From: Nannocystis pusilla
GTDB taxonomy: Bacteria; Myxococcota_A; Polyangia; Nannocystales; Nannocystaceae
Direction of reading: 5' to 3'
Length of the DNA stretch: 64,000 bases
Assembly (NCBI RefSeq): GCF_020073745.1
Contig: NZ_JAIRAU010000008.1
Location: forward strand, 248,001-312,000
Of this stretch, positions 1 to 8,229 are shown one piece after another (position 1 is the first letter of the stretch; each line of letters starts with the position of its first letter). The position numbers were made by a program, and so were the translations under genes. Below the pieces are notes generated by a model. The model worked only from the letters and a program-made list of their open reading frames with translations, did no database searches and was not told where the DNA came from.

Positions 1-689
1 CCGGCGCGCAGCACGTCGGCCCACACGCGCGCCTCGGCGGCGCTCTCGAGCTTGGGCAGGTAGAGGTACGTGCCGAGGCCGCGGCGCAGCCGCTCGGCGG
101 CGTTGTGAAAGGCGTAGAGGCCGAAGTCGACCAGGCAGCCGCGCGCCGGCGCGTCGTCGACGAGCACGTGCGCCTCGGGCAGGTGGATCCCGCGCGGGCG
201 GACGAACAGCGCGGCTGTCTCTTCGGCCAGCTCATACGATTTGCCGCCGGACTCGAGCCGGATCTCCCGCCGCACCGCGTCGATCAGGTTGCGCTGGCCC
301 TCGACCAGGTTGACGAGCGTCGGCGCGGTCGAGTCCTCGAAGTCGGCCATGAACACGCGCGCGCCGGAGTTCAGGGCGTTGATGATCATCTTGCGGTCGA
401 CCGGGCCGGTGATCTCGACGCGCCGGTCCTGGATGTCCTCGGGGACAGGTGAGCAGGTCCACGCGGCCTCGCGCAGGTCTCGCGTCTCGGGCGCGAAATC
501 GAGCCTCTCTCCCTGGTCGAGGCGGGACTGACGGGCCTGCCGGGCCGCCAATTCTCCGGCGAACCGCGGGCCGAACCGCCGCTGCAGCTCGGCCACGAAG
601 ACGAGGGCTTCATGGCTCAGGACGGCAGAATCGCCGCCGACGCGCTGGCCGCGCAGAGTGACACCGGGGGGAGTGGAGAGCCGCTGCAT
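1..689 (-). CDS. aceB: Malate synthase (partial, 3' end outside window)
   Basis: Condenses glyoxylate with acetyl-CoA to give malate in the glyoxylate shunt, in the cytoplasm. The ATG at 689 opens about 230 codons that run off the left edge. The N-terminal part carries the family signature in order: an R-D-L-R-E-A-A-W-T segment, PVPEDIQDRRVEITGPVDRK, then INALNSGARVFMADFEDS. These match the malate synthase A type (about 530 aa when complete). The residues PVPEDI are encoded by a TGTCC-TCGG-GGACA hairpin motif (434-447) that recurs in this window. The gene is divergent from a ScfR/RamB-type regulator, the usual controller of acetate and glyoxylate genes. The family call is firm; A versus G type rests on the signature only. 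Confidence 0.93.
   Translation of the reverse strand, partial: MQRLSTPPGVTLRGQRVGGDSAVLSHEALVFVAELQRRFGPRFAGELAARQARQSRLDQGERLDFAPETRDLREAAWTCSPVPEDIQDRRVEITGPVDRKMIINALNSGARVFMADFEDSTAPTLVNLVEGQRNLIDAVRREIRLESGGKSYELAEETAALFVRPRGIHLPEAHVLVDDAPARGCLVDFGLYAFHNAAERLRRGLGTYLYLPKLESAAEARVWADVLRA
434..450. repeat. ACATGTCC-family hairpin inside malate synthase
   Basis: TGTCC (434-438), loop TCGG, GGACA (443-447). The 17 bases 434-450 recur exactly at 20738-20754 inside the GH3-like gene. Member of the dispersed family described in the findings. Confidence 0.7.
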
Positions 690-797
690 CGACGCCGTGA
701 CAATATACCGGGTCGGCCTATCTCTCAAACGAACGGCGCTGTAAGGGTTGAAACGGCATTCTAGCGCTGTCAACGCATGGCTGTCATGCTGTAAATC
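690..797. promoter_or_regulatory. Divergent promoter region aceB / ScfR-type regulator
   Basis: These 108 bases separate the two divergent starts and must hold both promoters. The stretch around 745-797 is AT-richer than its surroundings. No operator could be assigned by eye. A ScfR/RamB-type protein would be expected to bind here by analogy with actinobacterial RamB; that is inference. Confidence 0.4.
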
Positions 798-2270
798 GTG
801 TCAATGGCAGCCGCCAAGAAGACCGCCTCCGAGGCCCGCGACACCCCGCGCTTCGGCGCGAAGATCCGGACCCTGCGCCGCTGCGCCGGCCTCTCGCAGG
901 CCGAGCTGGCGCAGCGGCTCGATGTCTCGCCCTCGTATTTGAACCTGCTCGAGCACGACAAGCGGGCCCTGCCGGCGCCGCTGCTGATCAAGCTGGCGCG
1001 GGTGCTCGAGGTCGACCTGGCGTCGTTCGCCGGCGAGGATGACGCCCGCCTCGTGCACGACCTGCTCGAGGTGTTCTCCGACCCGCTGTTCGAGGACGCG
1101 CCGCTGACGAACACGGAGGTGCGCGAGGTGGCGTCGGCCAGCCCGGCGGCGGCGCGGGCGGTGCTGCAGTTGTACCGGGCCTATCGCGGGGCGCAGGTCG
1201 CGACCGACGCGCTGTCGTCGCGACTCGAGGCGGGCGACGACGCGGGCGGCGCGTCGCGCTCGTCGCTGCCGAGCGAGGAGGTCAGCGACCTGTTGCAGCA
1301 GCACATGAATTACTTCCCGGCGCTCGAGGAGCGGGCGGAGCAGCTGCGGCGCGAGGCCGGGCTCGGCGAGCTCGACCGCTTCGGCGCGCTGGTCCGTCAC
1401 CTCGCGCGCGCCTGCGACGTGCGGGTGGAGATCGCCCGCAGCGGCCAGCCCGGCGCCGCGCTGCGGCGGTTCGACCCGCGCAGTCGCGTGCTCGCGCTGT
1501 CGGAGCTGCTGCCGACGCGCTCACGCCTGTTCCAGCTGGCGGCCCAGGTCGCGCTCATCGCCCACGCCGACGTGCTCGACGGCCTCGGCCGCGACCCGCT
1601 CCTCACCAGCGCGGAGAGCCGCGCGCTGGCCCGCGTCGCGCTCGCCAACTACTTCGCCGCCGCCGTGTGGATGCCCTACGCCGAGTTCCTCCGCGCCGCC
1701 GAGGAGCTGCGCTACGACATCGACGTGCTCGGCCGCCGCTTCGGCGTCGGCTTCGAGCAGACCTGCCACCGCCTGACGACGCTGCGCCGCCCGGGCCAGG
1801 AGGGCGTGCCGTTCCACATGGTCCGCATCGACGTCGCCGGCAACATCTCCAAGCGCTTCTCCGCCAGCGGGATCCGCTTCGCCCGCTACGCCGGCGTGTG
1901 CCCGCGCTGGAACATCTTCAGCGCGTTCCAGACCCCCAACATGATCCGCGTGCAGGTCTCGCGCATGCCCGAGGGCGCCAGCTTCTTCTGCATCGCCCGC
2001 ACGATCCAGAAGGACTCCGGGGGCTACCACGCGCAGCAGCCGGTGCAGGCGATCGGGCTCGGCTGCGCCGTCGAGCACGGGCCGCGCCTCGTCTACTCCG
2101 ACGGCATCGACCTGCACAGCCCGGGGCAGGTGACGCCCGTCGGCGTCACCTGCCGCCTGTGCGAGCGCACGGCCTGCGAGCAGCGGGCGCTGCCCTCCTT
2201 GAAGGTGCCGCTGCGCGTCGACCCGAACTACCGCGGGCTCTCGCTCTACGCGCCGCCGCCGGGCGAGTGA
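798..2270 (+). CDS. ScfR/RamB-type XRE regulator of short-chain acyl metabolism
   Basis: Predicted 490-aa transcription factor that senses acyl-CoA or acetate status. An XRE helix-turn-helix lies at residues 20-75 (LSQAELAQRLDVSPSYLNLLE). A central ImmA/IrrE-like region follows, in which the metalloprotease HExxH is not visible. The C-terminal DUF2083-type domain contains FSASGIRFARYAGVCPRWN and the Cys-rich stretch CRLCERTACEQRALPS. This order is diagnostic of the short-chain fatty acyl regulator family. The start is the GTG at 798; an ATG two codons later is equally possible. It is divergent from malate synthase, the classic target of RamB-like proteins, so local regulation of the glyoxylate shunt is the simplest reading. 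Confidence 0.88.
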   Translation: MSMAAAKKTASEARDTPRFGAKIRTLRRCAGLSQAELAQRLDVSPSYLNLLEHDKRALPAPLLIKLARVLEVDLASFAGEDDARLVHDLLEVFSDPLFEDAPLTNTEVREVASASPAAARAVLQLYRAYRGAQVATDALSSRLEAGDDAGGASRSSLPSEEVSDLLQQHMNYFPALEERAEQLRREAGLGELDRFGALVRHLARACDVRVEIARSGQPGAALRRFDPRSRVLALSELLPTRSRLFQLAAQVALIAHADVLDGLGRDPLLTSAESRALARVALANYFAAAVWMPYAEFLRAAEELRYDIDVLGRRFGVGFEQTCHRLTTLRRPGQEGVPFHMVRIDVAGNISKRFSASGIRFARYAGVCPRWNIFSAFQTPNMIRVQVSRMPEGASFFCIARTIQKDSGGYHAQQPVQAIGLGCAVEHGPRLVYSDGIDLHSPGQVTPVGVTCRLCERTACEQRALPSLKVPLRVDPNYRGLSLYAPPPGE

Positions 2271-2395
2271 GCGGCGCGAGCGGCAGCGAGGTCGACCGCG
2301 CCGGGCGCGGCATCGGGCGGCCACTCGCCGGCGGCCGGCCGAGGTCGCTGCGGGCTGTTGCGCCGCGCGGAGGATCGCCTACGGAGAGGGCCTCC

Positions 2396-3658
2396 ATGGC
2401 GCTGCATCCCTCCCTCGGGGGTCACCGGCAGGAACTTCTGTTCGACACCCTGACGCGCCTGCTGGCGCTGCCCGCGACCACCGTCGAGGACACGCTGAAG
2501 TCGGTGAGCAACCTCGTCGGCTCGGTGCTCGAGAGCGACAAGGTGGACACCTTCCTGTTGGAGGCCGCGAGCAGCACGCTGGTCGCGGTCGGGACCAGCG
2601 ACACGGCGACGGGCCGGCGGCAGAAGGCGCTCGGGCTCGACCGCCTCCCGCTCGCCAACGGCGGCCGCACGGTCGCGGTGTTCCGCGGCGGCGAGCCTCA
2701 CGCGTGCAACGACGTCGCGGGCGACGGCGAGGAGCTGCCGGGGATCCGCGACGCGCTGCAGATCCGCTCGACGATCGCCGTCCCGCTCGACGTGCGCGGG
2801 CAACGGCGCGGCGTCCTCCAGGTCGCCTCGCTCGCGCCGGACAAGTACGAGCCGGCCGACCTGCCGTTCCTGGTCGCGGTGGCCGGCTGGGTCGGCGTCG
2901 TGACCCACCGCGCCGAGATCGTCCAGGAAGCGACCGAGTCCGCCGCCCAGCGCGCGCGCCAGCGGACGGCCGAGGAGCTGGTGGCGGTCGTCGCCCACGA
3001 CCTGCGCAACCACCTCGCGCCCCTCACGACCCGCCTGTTCGCGTTGTTGATGCGGGCCGAGCGAGACGGCCGCGACCGCGACCTCGGCGACCTGAAGAAA
3101 TTCCAGGCGTCGCTCGAGCGGCTCGAGCGGGTGATCACCAACCTCCTCGACGTCGAACGCATCGAGCGCGGCCTGTTCCTGCTGAAGCCGGAGCCGATCG
3201 ACCTCGCGCGCCTCGTCGGCGAGACCGCGGCCCTCCTGAGCACGCCGGAGCACCCTGTCCAGGTGGAGGCGGCGGCGAGCGCCCCGGTCGAGGCCGACCC
3301 CGACGCGATCCGCCAGGTGCTCGAGAACCTGCTGCACAACGCCGGCAAGCACGCGCCGGGGGGATCGGGCACCACGATCTCGGTCGCCTGGGAGCACCGC
3401 GAGGACGGCGAGTGGGTCACCGTCCGCGTCCACGACGCCGGCCCCGGCGTCGCCCCGGAGCTGGTGCCCAGGCTGTTCGAACGCTTCAGCACGGGGCCCG
3501 CCTCTCCCGGCCTCGGCCTCGGCCTGTACCTCGCGCGCAGCATCGCCCAGGCGCACGGCGGGACGCTGACACTCGAGGACCTCGAGACGTCCGGCGCCTG
3601 CTTCTGCCTGGCCCTGCCGCTGCGCGAGGCCGGGCAGGACGACGAGACGGATCGCTGA
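2396..3658 (+). CDS. GAF-domain sensor histidine kinase
   Basis: 420-aa cytosolic histidine kinase; no membrane segment is visible. A GAF sensor domain covers about residues 20-165. The dimerisation/phosphoacceptor box is VAVVAHDLRNHLAPL with the His near residue 200. The HATPase domain has an N box (ENLLHNAGKHAPGG) and a G2-type loop GLGLGLYLARSIAQAHGG. The ATG at 2396 was chosen because a purine-rich GGAGAGGG sits just upstream and the GAF domain begins soon after. No response regulator is adjacent, so the partner is unknown. Confidence 0.88.
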   Translation: MALHPSLGGHRQELLFDTLTRLLALPATTVEDTLKSVSNLVGSVLESDKVDTFLLEAASSTLVAVGTSDTATGRRQKALGLDRLPLANGGRTVAVFRGGEPHACNDVAGDGEELPGIRDALQIRSTIAVPLDVRGQRRGVLQVASLAPDKYEPADLPFLVAVAGWVGVVTHRAEIVQEATESAAQRARQRTAEELVAVVAHDLRNHLAPLTTRLFALLMRAERDGRDRDLGDLKKFQASLERLERVITNLLDVERIERGLFLLKPEPIDLARLVGETAALLSTPEHPVQVEAAASAPVEADPDAIRQVLENLLHNAGKHAPGGSGTTISVAWEHREDGEWVTVRVHDAGPGVAPELVPRLFERFSTGPASPGLGLGLYLARSIAQAHGGTLTLEDLETSGACFCLALPLREAGQDDETDR

Positions 3659-3676
3659 CCGGGCTATAGTCGGCGC

Positions 3677-3783
3677 ATGCGAGCCTACGCTGGGAGCGGC
3701 TGGCCCGCGCGTTCGCGCCGCCGACCCCGGCGATCGCGGCGCGGCTGGCCGGGCTCGACGCGAACCGCAGCGCGGGCCCGTGA
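3677..3783 (+). other. Possible remnant of a tiny broken gene
   Basis: An ATG at 3677 starts MRAY and then falls into a low-complexity Arg-rich frame. The neighbouring frame reads WERLARAFAPPTPAIAARL and ends at a stop at 3781-3783. A one-base change would join the two into a peptide of about 36 residues. This could be chance in high-GC DNA. Confidence 0.2.
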
Positions 3784-3796
3784 CGGGCAGCTCTTA

Positions 3797-3866
3797 AGAG
3801 CATGCTTGAATAGTCATGTCTGATCGTCCATGCCCTCAGGAACATGTTCCCGAGAGCATGCCTCGA
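3797..3866. repeat. Cluster of ACATGTCC-family palindromes
   Basis: Contains CATGTC (3815-3820), CATGCCC-TCA-GGAACATG (3829-3846), the 12-bp palindrome GGAACATGTTCC (3839-3850) and GAGAGCATGCCTC. It lies between the ends of two convergent kinase genes. No T-tract follows. Confidence 0.6.
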
Positions 3867-3884
3867 AGAGCAGACAGGGACGCC

Positions 3885-5099
3885 TCAGGTCGCGGGCGCG
3901 AGCGGCAGGGTCAGGGTGAAGGTCGAGCCGCGGCCGGGCTCGCTCTCGGCGACGATGTCGCCGCCCATCAGGCGGGCGTAGCGGCGGCTGATCGCCAGGC
4001 CGAGGCCGGTGCCGCGCAGCTCGGCCTCGTGGTCGCCGTGGACCTGGGAGAAGTCGCGGAACAGCAGGGCCAGCTTCTCGCGGGGGATGCCGACGCCGGT
4101 GTCGCGCACGCGCACGGCGAGCGTGTCGCCCTCGCGCGCGACGGTGACGTCGACCGAGCCGCGCTCGGTGAAGCGGATCGCGTTGGCGACCAGGTTGTAG
4201 ACGATCTGGCGCACGCGGGTCGGGTCGGCCTCCACCGGCGTGGGGCTGCGACCGACGTTGAGCGCGACGGCGCGGCCGCGCAGCAGCGGGCGCACGGTCG
4301 CCTCGACGTCGGCGAGCAGCTCGTCGAGGTCGAACCGGCGCGGGCGCAGGCGCGGCTGGTCGAGCTCGAGCTGGGCGAGGCCGAGGATGTCTTCGACGAC
4401 CTCGAGCAGGTGCGAGCCGGCGCGCTGGATCGCGCGGAGGTCGTCGGCGACGCCGTCCTGGCCGCCGGCGGGGCCCTCGAGCAGGAGCTCGCTGAGGCCG
4501 AGGATCCCGCCGAGCGGGGTCCGCAGCTCGTGGCCCATGGTGGCGAGGAACACGTCCTTGGCGCGCACGCCGGCGAGCGCCTGGTCGCGCGCGCGCGCGA
4601 GGTCGGCGAGCTTGCGGCGCAGCTCGAGCTGGGCGATGACCTGGCGCCCGAGCACCTCGAGGCCGTGGCGCTGCAGCGCGTCGAGGCTGCGGGGCACGCG
4701 GTCGATCACGCACAGCGTGCCGAGCGGGAAGCCGTCGGCGTTGACCAGCGGCGCCCCGGCGTAGAAGCGGATGCTCGGCGCGGCGGCCACCAGCGGGTTG
4801 TCGGCGAAGCGCGGGTCGGCGCTCGCGTCCTCGACCTCGAACACCCCGCGCTGCAAGATCGCGTGGGCGCAGAACGCCACGTCGCGCGGCGTCTCGGCGG
4901 CGTCGAGCCCGACCCGCGACTTGAACCACTGCCGCCCGGCGTCGACCAGGCTGACGAGCGCGATCGGGGTGCCGCACAGCTCGGAGGCGAACCGCGTCAG
5001 CTCGTCGAAGTCGGCCTCGGGCTCGCTGTCGAGGACGCCGTAGCCGCGCAGCGCGGCCAGTCGCTGGGCCTCGTCGTCCGGGAGCGGTGCGACCTTCAT
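3885..5099 (-). CDS. GAF-domain hybrid-less sensor histidine kinase
   Basis: 404-aa cytosolic histidine kinase. The N-terminal GAF domain (about residues 20-160) has the form typical of phytochrome-like or light/redox GAF kinases: DFDELTRFASELCGTPIALV, DRQWFKS-type segment, and GTLCVIDRVPRSL. A linker helix leads to the H box FLATMGHELRTPLGGILGLS (His near 187). The HATPase domain then shows VANAIRFTERG, VRDTGVGIP and GTGLGLAISRRYARLMGG. The start at 5099 (MKVAPLPDDEAQRLAALRGY) matches the usual beginning of such proteins; an upstream in-frame extension is Arg-rich and was dropped. There is no receiver domain or adjacent regulator, so the output is unknown. Confidence 0.88.
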   Translation of the reverse strand: MKVAPLPDDEAQRLAALRGYGVLDSEPEADFDELTRFASELCGTPIALVSLVDAGRQWFKSRVGLDAAETPRDVAFCAHAILQRGVFEVEDASADPRFADNPLVAAAPSIRFYAGAPLVNADGFPLGTLCVIDRVPRSLDALQRHGLEVLGRQVIAQLELRRKLADLARARDQALAGVRAKDVFLATMGHELRTPLGGILGLSELLLEGPAGGQDGVADDLRAIQRAGSHLLEVVEDILGLAQLELDQPRLRPRRFDLDELLADVEATVRPLLRGRAVALNVGRSPTPVEADPTRVRQIVYNLVANAIRFTERGSVDVTVAREGDTLAVRVRDTGVGIPREKLALLFRDFSQVHGDHEAELRGTGLGLAISRRYARLMGGDIVAESEPGRGSTFTLTLPLAPAT

Positions 5100-5219
5100 G
5101 GTTTGAGCGTAGGCCACGCCCGCCGATCGCAGCAACAACGTTCGCCGCGGCCGCGCGTCGCGCCGTCTGCGCCTGCGCTTCGGGGCGGGCCGGAGCGGGT
5201 TTGCAGCTCGTCTGGAGCA

Positions 5220-5258
5220 TGTCCTCACGGACAGGCGTCCGACCTGTCCGTGAGGACA
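5220..5258. terminator. Perfect 16-bp-arm inverted repeat of the ACATGTCC family
   Basis: TGTCCTCACGGACAGG (5220-5235), a 7-base loop, and its exact complement (5243-5258). It lies just downstream of the kinase-TPR operon and upstream of the next same-strand gene. A strong RNA hairpin is expected but no T-run follows, so a terminator role is inference. It is the largest perfect member of the repeat family here. Confidence 0.6.
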
Positions 5259-5276
5259 GGCCGATCGCGGGCCTCA

Positions 5277-5309
5277 CGGACAGCCGTCCGAAGATGTCCG
5301 CCAGGACAT
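5277..5309. repeat. Two adjacent ACATGTCC-family hairpins
   Basis: CGGAC-AGCC-GTCCG (5277-5290) and ATGTCC-GCCA-GGACAT (5294-5309), both with 4-base loops. They follow directly on the large inverted repeat at 5220-5258. Confidence 0.65.
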
Positions 5310-5319
5310 GTCCGAACGA

Positions 5320-8229
5320 TCAGCCGCTCCGGCGCTCGACCAGCCAGGCGTCGACGGTGGCGACGGTGCGGACGTCGCTGGCGGCGGCGGCCAGGGCGCG
5401 GGCCTCCTCGGCCAGGTGTTCGGCGCGCTCGCTCTCGCCGGCGCCGGCGAGGGTGCGGGCCAGGCGGAACGCGCTGGTGTAGCGGAGCGACGGCTGCACC
5501 CGGTCGCCGCGGGCGCCGGCGACGGTGTATGCGCGCTCGGCGACGGTGACGGCCTCGGCGGTGTGGCCGGCGGCGCCGAGGATCCCGGCGAGGACCTCGA
5601 GGGCGCTGGCGATGTAGGGCTCGTCCTCGCCCCAGGCGCGCTCGGCGTCGATCACCGTCGCGCGGATCTCCGCCTCGGCGGCGGCGAGATCGCCCTGGCG
5701 CTGCAGCACCTGCGCCAGCCACACGCGCAGACGGAACAGCTCGGGGTGCAGCGGGCGGGCGTCGACCGGCAGGCCGATGCTCTCCTGGTTGGCGCCGGCG
5801 AGCGCCCGGCGGATCGCCGCCTCGGCGCGCGTGAGGTCGCCGCGCTGCATCAGCGCCTCGACGGCGCCGGTGGTCAGCTGCAGCGAGAGGTGGCTGCCGT
5901 CGGGCACGAGGTCGACGATGCCCTGCTGCGCGCGCTCGAAGATCGCCAGGGCGGCGTCGCCGTCGCCGTGGCGCAGCGCCAGCATGCCGGCGACGCGCAG
6001 GGTCGCGGCGAAGTCGGGGTGGCGCTCGCAGCAGCCGGTGAACTCGGGCTCGGCGCGGCGGCCCGCGACCAGCGTCTTGTAGTCGGCGGCCGAGGCGATC
6101 GTCATGCCCGGGTCGCACAGGCGGTCGCGCAGGGTCGTCAGGGCGCGGTCGACGTGCTGCTCGGCCCTGTCGAGCAGGCCGAGGCTGGTGGCCGCGTCGG
6201 AGGCGAGGCGGAACAGCGCGCTCGTCTCGGCCAGGTCCTCGATGTCGGCGTGGTCGTGCATGCCGAGCGCGCGCTCGAAGTGGGTGTGGGCCTCGGCGTA
6301 GCGGCCGGTGGCCAGCGCGACCTGGCCCTGGGCGTCGGCCAGGGCGGCGCGCTGGTCGAGCGGGCCGCCGCGGGCCAGCAGGGCCTCGGCGTGGCGGACC
6401 CACCGCTCGGCGGTGGTGAAGTCGGCCAGGTGCACGCCGGTGACGCGCACCAGCTCGACCGCCGCGGCGATCGCCCCGCGGTCGTGGGCCGCCTCGAGGG
6501 CCGCGAAGTAAGCTGTCTGGAGGGACAGCAGCGCCTCCTTCGGCTTGCCGGAGCCGGCGAGCACGCGGCCGCGGGTCAGCTCGTAGTCGGCGCGCAGCGT
6601 CTGCTGGTCTTGCGGCAGCTGCAGCGCGTCGAGCACGGCGAGGGCGTCGGGGAACTTGCCGGCGTTGCGGAGCGCCTCGGCGCGGGCGATGACGGCGTGC
6701 TGCTCGGCCAGGGCGCGCGCCTGCTCGGGGTCGTCGGGCGGCGGCGCGCGGCGCTGCAGCTCGGCCGGGTCGGCGCACGACAGCGGCGACTCGAGCCCGG
6801 CGACGAGGTCGGTCGCGTGCACGCCGACGGCCACGTCGGGCTGGACGAACAGGTCGAGCGCGGCGGCGAAGCTGCTCAGGCGGTCGGCCAGGCAGGCGCG
6901 GCGCAGGCGGTACAGCGCCGGCGACTGCTCGTGCCGCACCTCGGCGGCCACGCACGCGTCGGCGGCGACCTCGGTCCAGACCGCGGCGTAGGCGTCGTAC
7001 TGCCGGCGCGCCGCCTCCCACGACGGACCTATCGCCGGGTCGAGCGCGCGCAGCGACGCGCCGATCGCCTCGAAGCGGGCCGGGCCCCACACCGCCGCCA
7101 TCTCCTGCGCGGCCCTGTCCTCACAGACCTGTCCGTTGACACCTGCCTGATAGGACAGGCCAAAGCCGACGCCGAGCGCCGCGGTCAGGCCGGCGGCGGC
7201 GAGCCACGCGCCGCGGCGGGGCTCGACCACGCGGTCGATCGCGGCGATGAAGGCGTCCATCGACGGGTAGCGGTGCTCGGGTCGGGTCTGCAGGCCGCGC
7301 ATGACCGCGGCTCGCAGCGCGCGCGGGACCTTGGCGCCGCCGGGCTCGCGCAGCTGGCCGGCGAGGACGGCCCGCATCAATTCGGCCAGGCTGTCGCCGG
7401 GGAACGGGCGGCCGCGGAACAGCGCCTCGTAGAGGGCGACGCACAGGGCGAACTGGTCGGAGCGGGCGTCGGCCTTGTCGCCGCGGAACTGCTCCGGGGC
7501 CATGTACGCCGGCGTGCCGATCAGCGAGCCGGTGATCGTCAGCGAGGCGTCGAGGGGGCGCAGGGCGGCGGCCGCCGACGAGCCCGAGAGCGCGGCGTCG
7601 CGGGTCCGCTCGAGGTCGGCGAACAGCTGCGGGTCGCCCTCGGCGCGGGCCAGGCCGAAGTCGAGCACGCGGACGCGGCCGTCGTCGCCGACCATCGCGT
7701 TCTGCGGCTTGAAGTCGCGGTGGACCAGGCCGGCCTCGTGGGCGGCGGCCAGGCCCGAGGCCGCCTGGCGGAACACGTCGACGACCTCGCGCCACGACCG
7801 CTGCTGTCTCTTGAGCCAGGTACTCATGGTCACGCCGTGGACGAACTCCATGGCGACGTAGACCTGCTCCTGGTGGGTGCCGACCTCGTGGACGCTGACG
7901 ATGTTGGGGTGCGACAGGCGGGCCATCGCCTGCGCCTCGCGGAGCAGGCGGGTGCGCGCCTCGACCGGGGAGTCGGCGGTCGCCTCGGGGTGGAGCAGCT
8001 TGACCGCGACCTTGCGCTCGAGCTCCTCGTCGTAGGCGGCGTAGACCACCCCGGTGCCGCCGCGGCCGAGCTCGCGCAGCACGGTGAAGCGGCCGATCTT
8101 GGCCGGCGCGAGCGGCTCGTCGAACAGGCTCGCCATGATCTGCTGCTTGACGCGCTCGTTGGCGAAGTCGCCCTCGACCTGCGGGCGCAGGGCCTCGGGC
8201 GCGATCGTCGGGGGGAGCGACGGGTTCAT
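5320..8229 (-). CDS. Membrane Ser/Thr protein kinase with TPR sensor domain (downstream paralogue)
   Basis: 969-aa Hanks-type kinase. The N-terminal kinase domain (about residues 45-310) has the glycine loop ELGRGGTGVVYAA, the VAVKLL lysine, HRDFKPQN catalytic loop, DFGLAR and the MAPEQ activation-segment end. One membrane helix follows at about 330-352 (AAAGLTAALGVGFGLSY). The long C-terminal half is helical TPR-like. By family it is predicted to phosphorylate Ser/Thr in response to signals from the C-terminal half. The ATG at 8229 overlaps the stop of the upstream paralogue by 4 bases (ATGA), implying translational coupling. Motifs of the ACATGTCC family fall just after the membrane helix (7114-7159). 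Confidence 0.92.
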   Translation of the reverse strand: MNPSLPPTIAPEALRPQVEGDFANERVKQQIMASLFDEPLAPAKIGRFTVLRELGRGGTGVVYAAYDEELERKVAVKLLHPEATADSPVEARTRLLREAQAMARLSHPNIVSVHEVGTHQEQVYVAMEFVHGVTMSTWLKRQQRSWREVVDVFRQAASGLAAAHEAGLVHRDFKPQNAMVGDDGRVRVLDFGLARAEGDPQLFADLERTRDAALSGSSAAAALRPLDASLTITGSLIGTPAYMAPEQFRGDKADARSDQFALCVALYEALFRGRPFPGDSLAELMRAVLAGQLREPGGAKVPRALRAAVMRGLQTRPEHRYPSMDAFIAAIDRVVEPRRGAWLAAAGLTAALGVGFGLSYQAGVNGQVCEDRAAQEMAAVWGPARFEAIGASLRALDPAIGPSWEAARRQYDAYAAVWTEVAADACVAAEVRHEQSPALYRLRRACLADRLSSFAAALDLFVQPDVAVGVHATDLVAGLESPLSCADPAELQRRAPPPDDPEQARALAEQHAVIARAEALRNAGKFPDALAVLDALQLPQDQQTLRADYELTRGRVLAGSGKPKEALLSLQTAYFAALEAAHDRGAIAAAVELVRVTGVHLADFTTAERWVRHAEALLARGGPLDQRAALADAQGQVALATGRYAEAHTHFERALGMHDHADIEDLAETSALFRLASDAATSLGLLDRAEQHVDRALTTLRDRLCDPGMTIASAADYKTLVAGRRAEPEFTGCCERHPDFAATLRVAGMLALRHGDGDAALAIFERAQQGIVDLVPDGSHLSLQLTTGAVEALMQRGDLTRAEAAIRRALAGANQESIGLPVDARPLHPELFRLRVWLAQVLQRQGDLAAAEAEIRATVIDAERAWGEDEPYIASALEVLAGILGAAGHTAEAVTVAERAYTVAGARGDRVQPSLRYTSAFRLARTLAGAGESERAEHLAEEARALAAAASDVRTVATVDAWLVERRSG
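7114..7159. repeat. ACATGTCC-family inverted repeat inside kinase gene
   Basis: CCTGTCC (7114-7120) and GGACAGG (7153-7159) flank a further CCTGTCCG and an ACCTGCCTGATAGG segment. They encode the juxtamembrane residues QAGVNGQVCEDRAAQ. The paralogue has a similar-length segment there, so no large insertion is evident. Confidence 0.5.

Noticed and set aside
3839..3850. GGAACATGTTCC as a LexA-type SOS box
   Set aside because: It contains GAAC-N4-GTTC, but it lies between the 3' ends of two convergent genes, in a cluster of related palindromes, so the repeat family explains it better.
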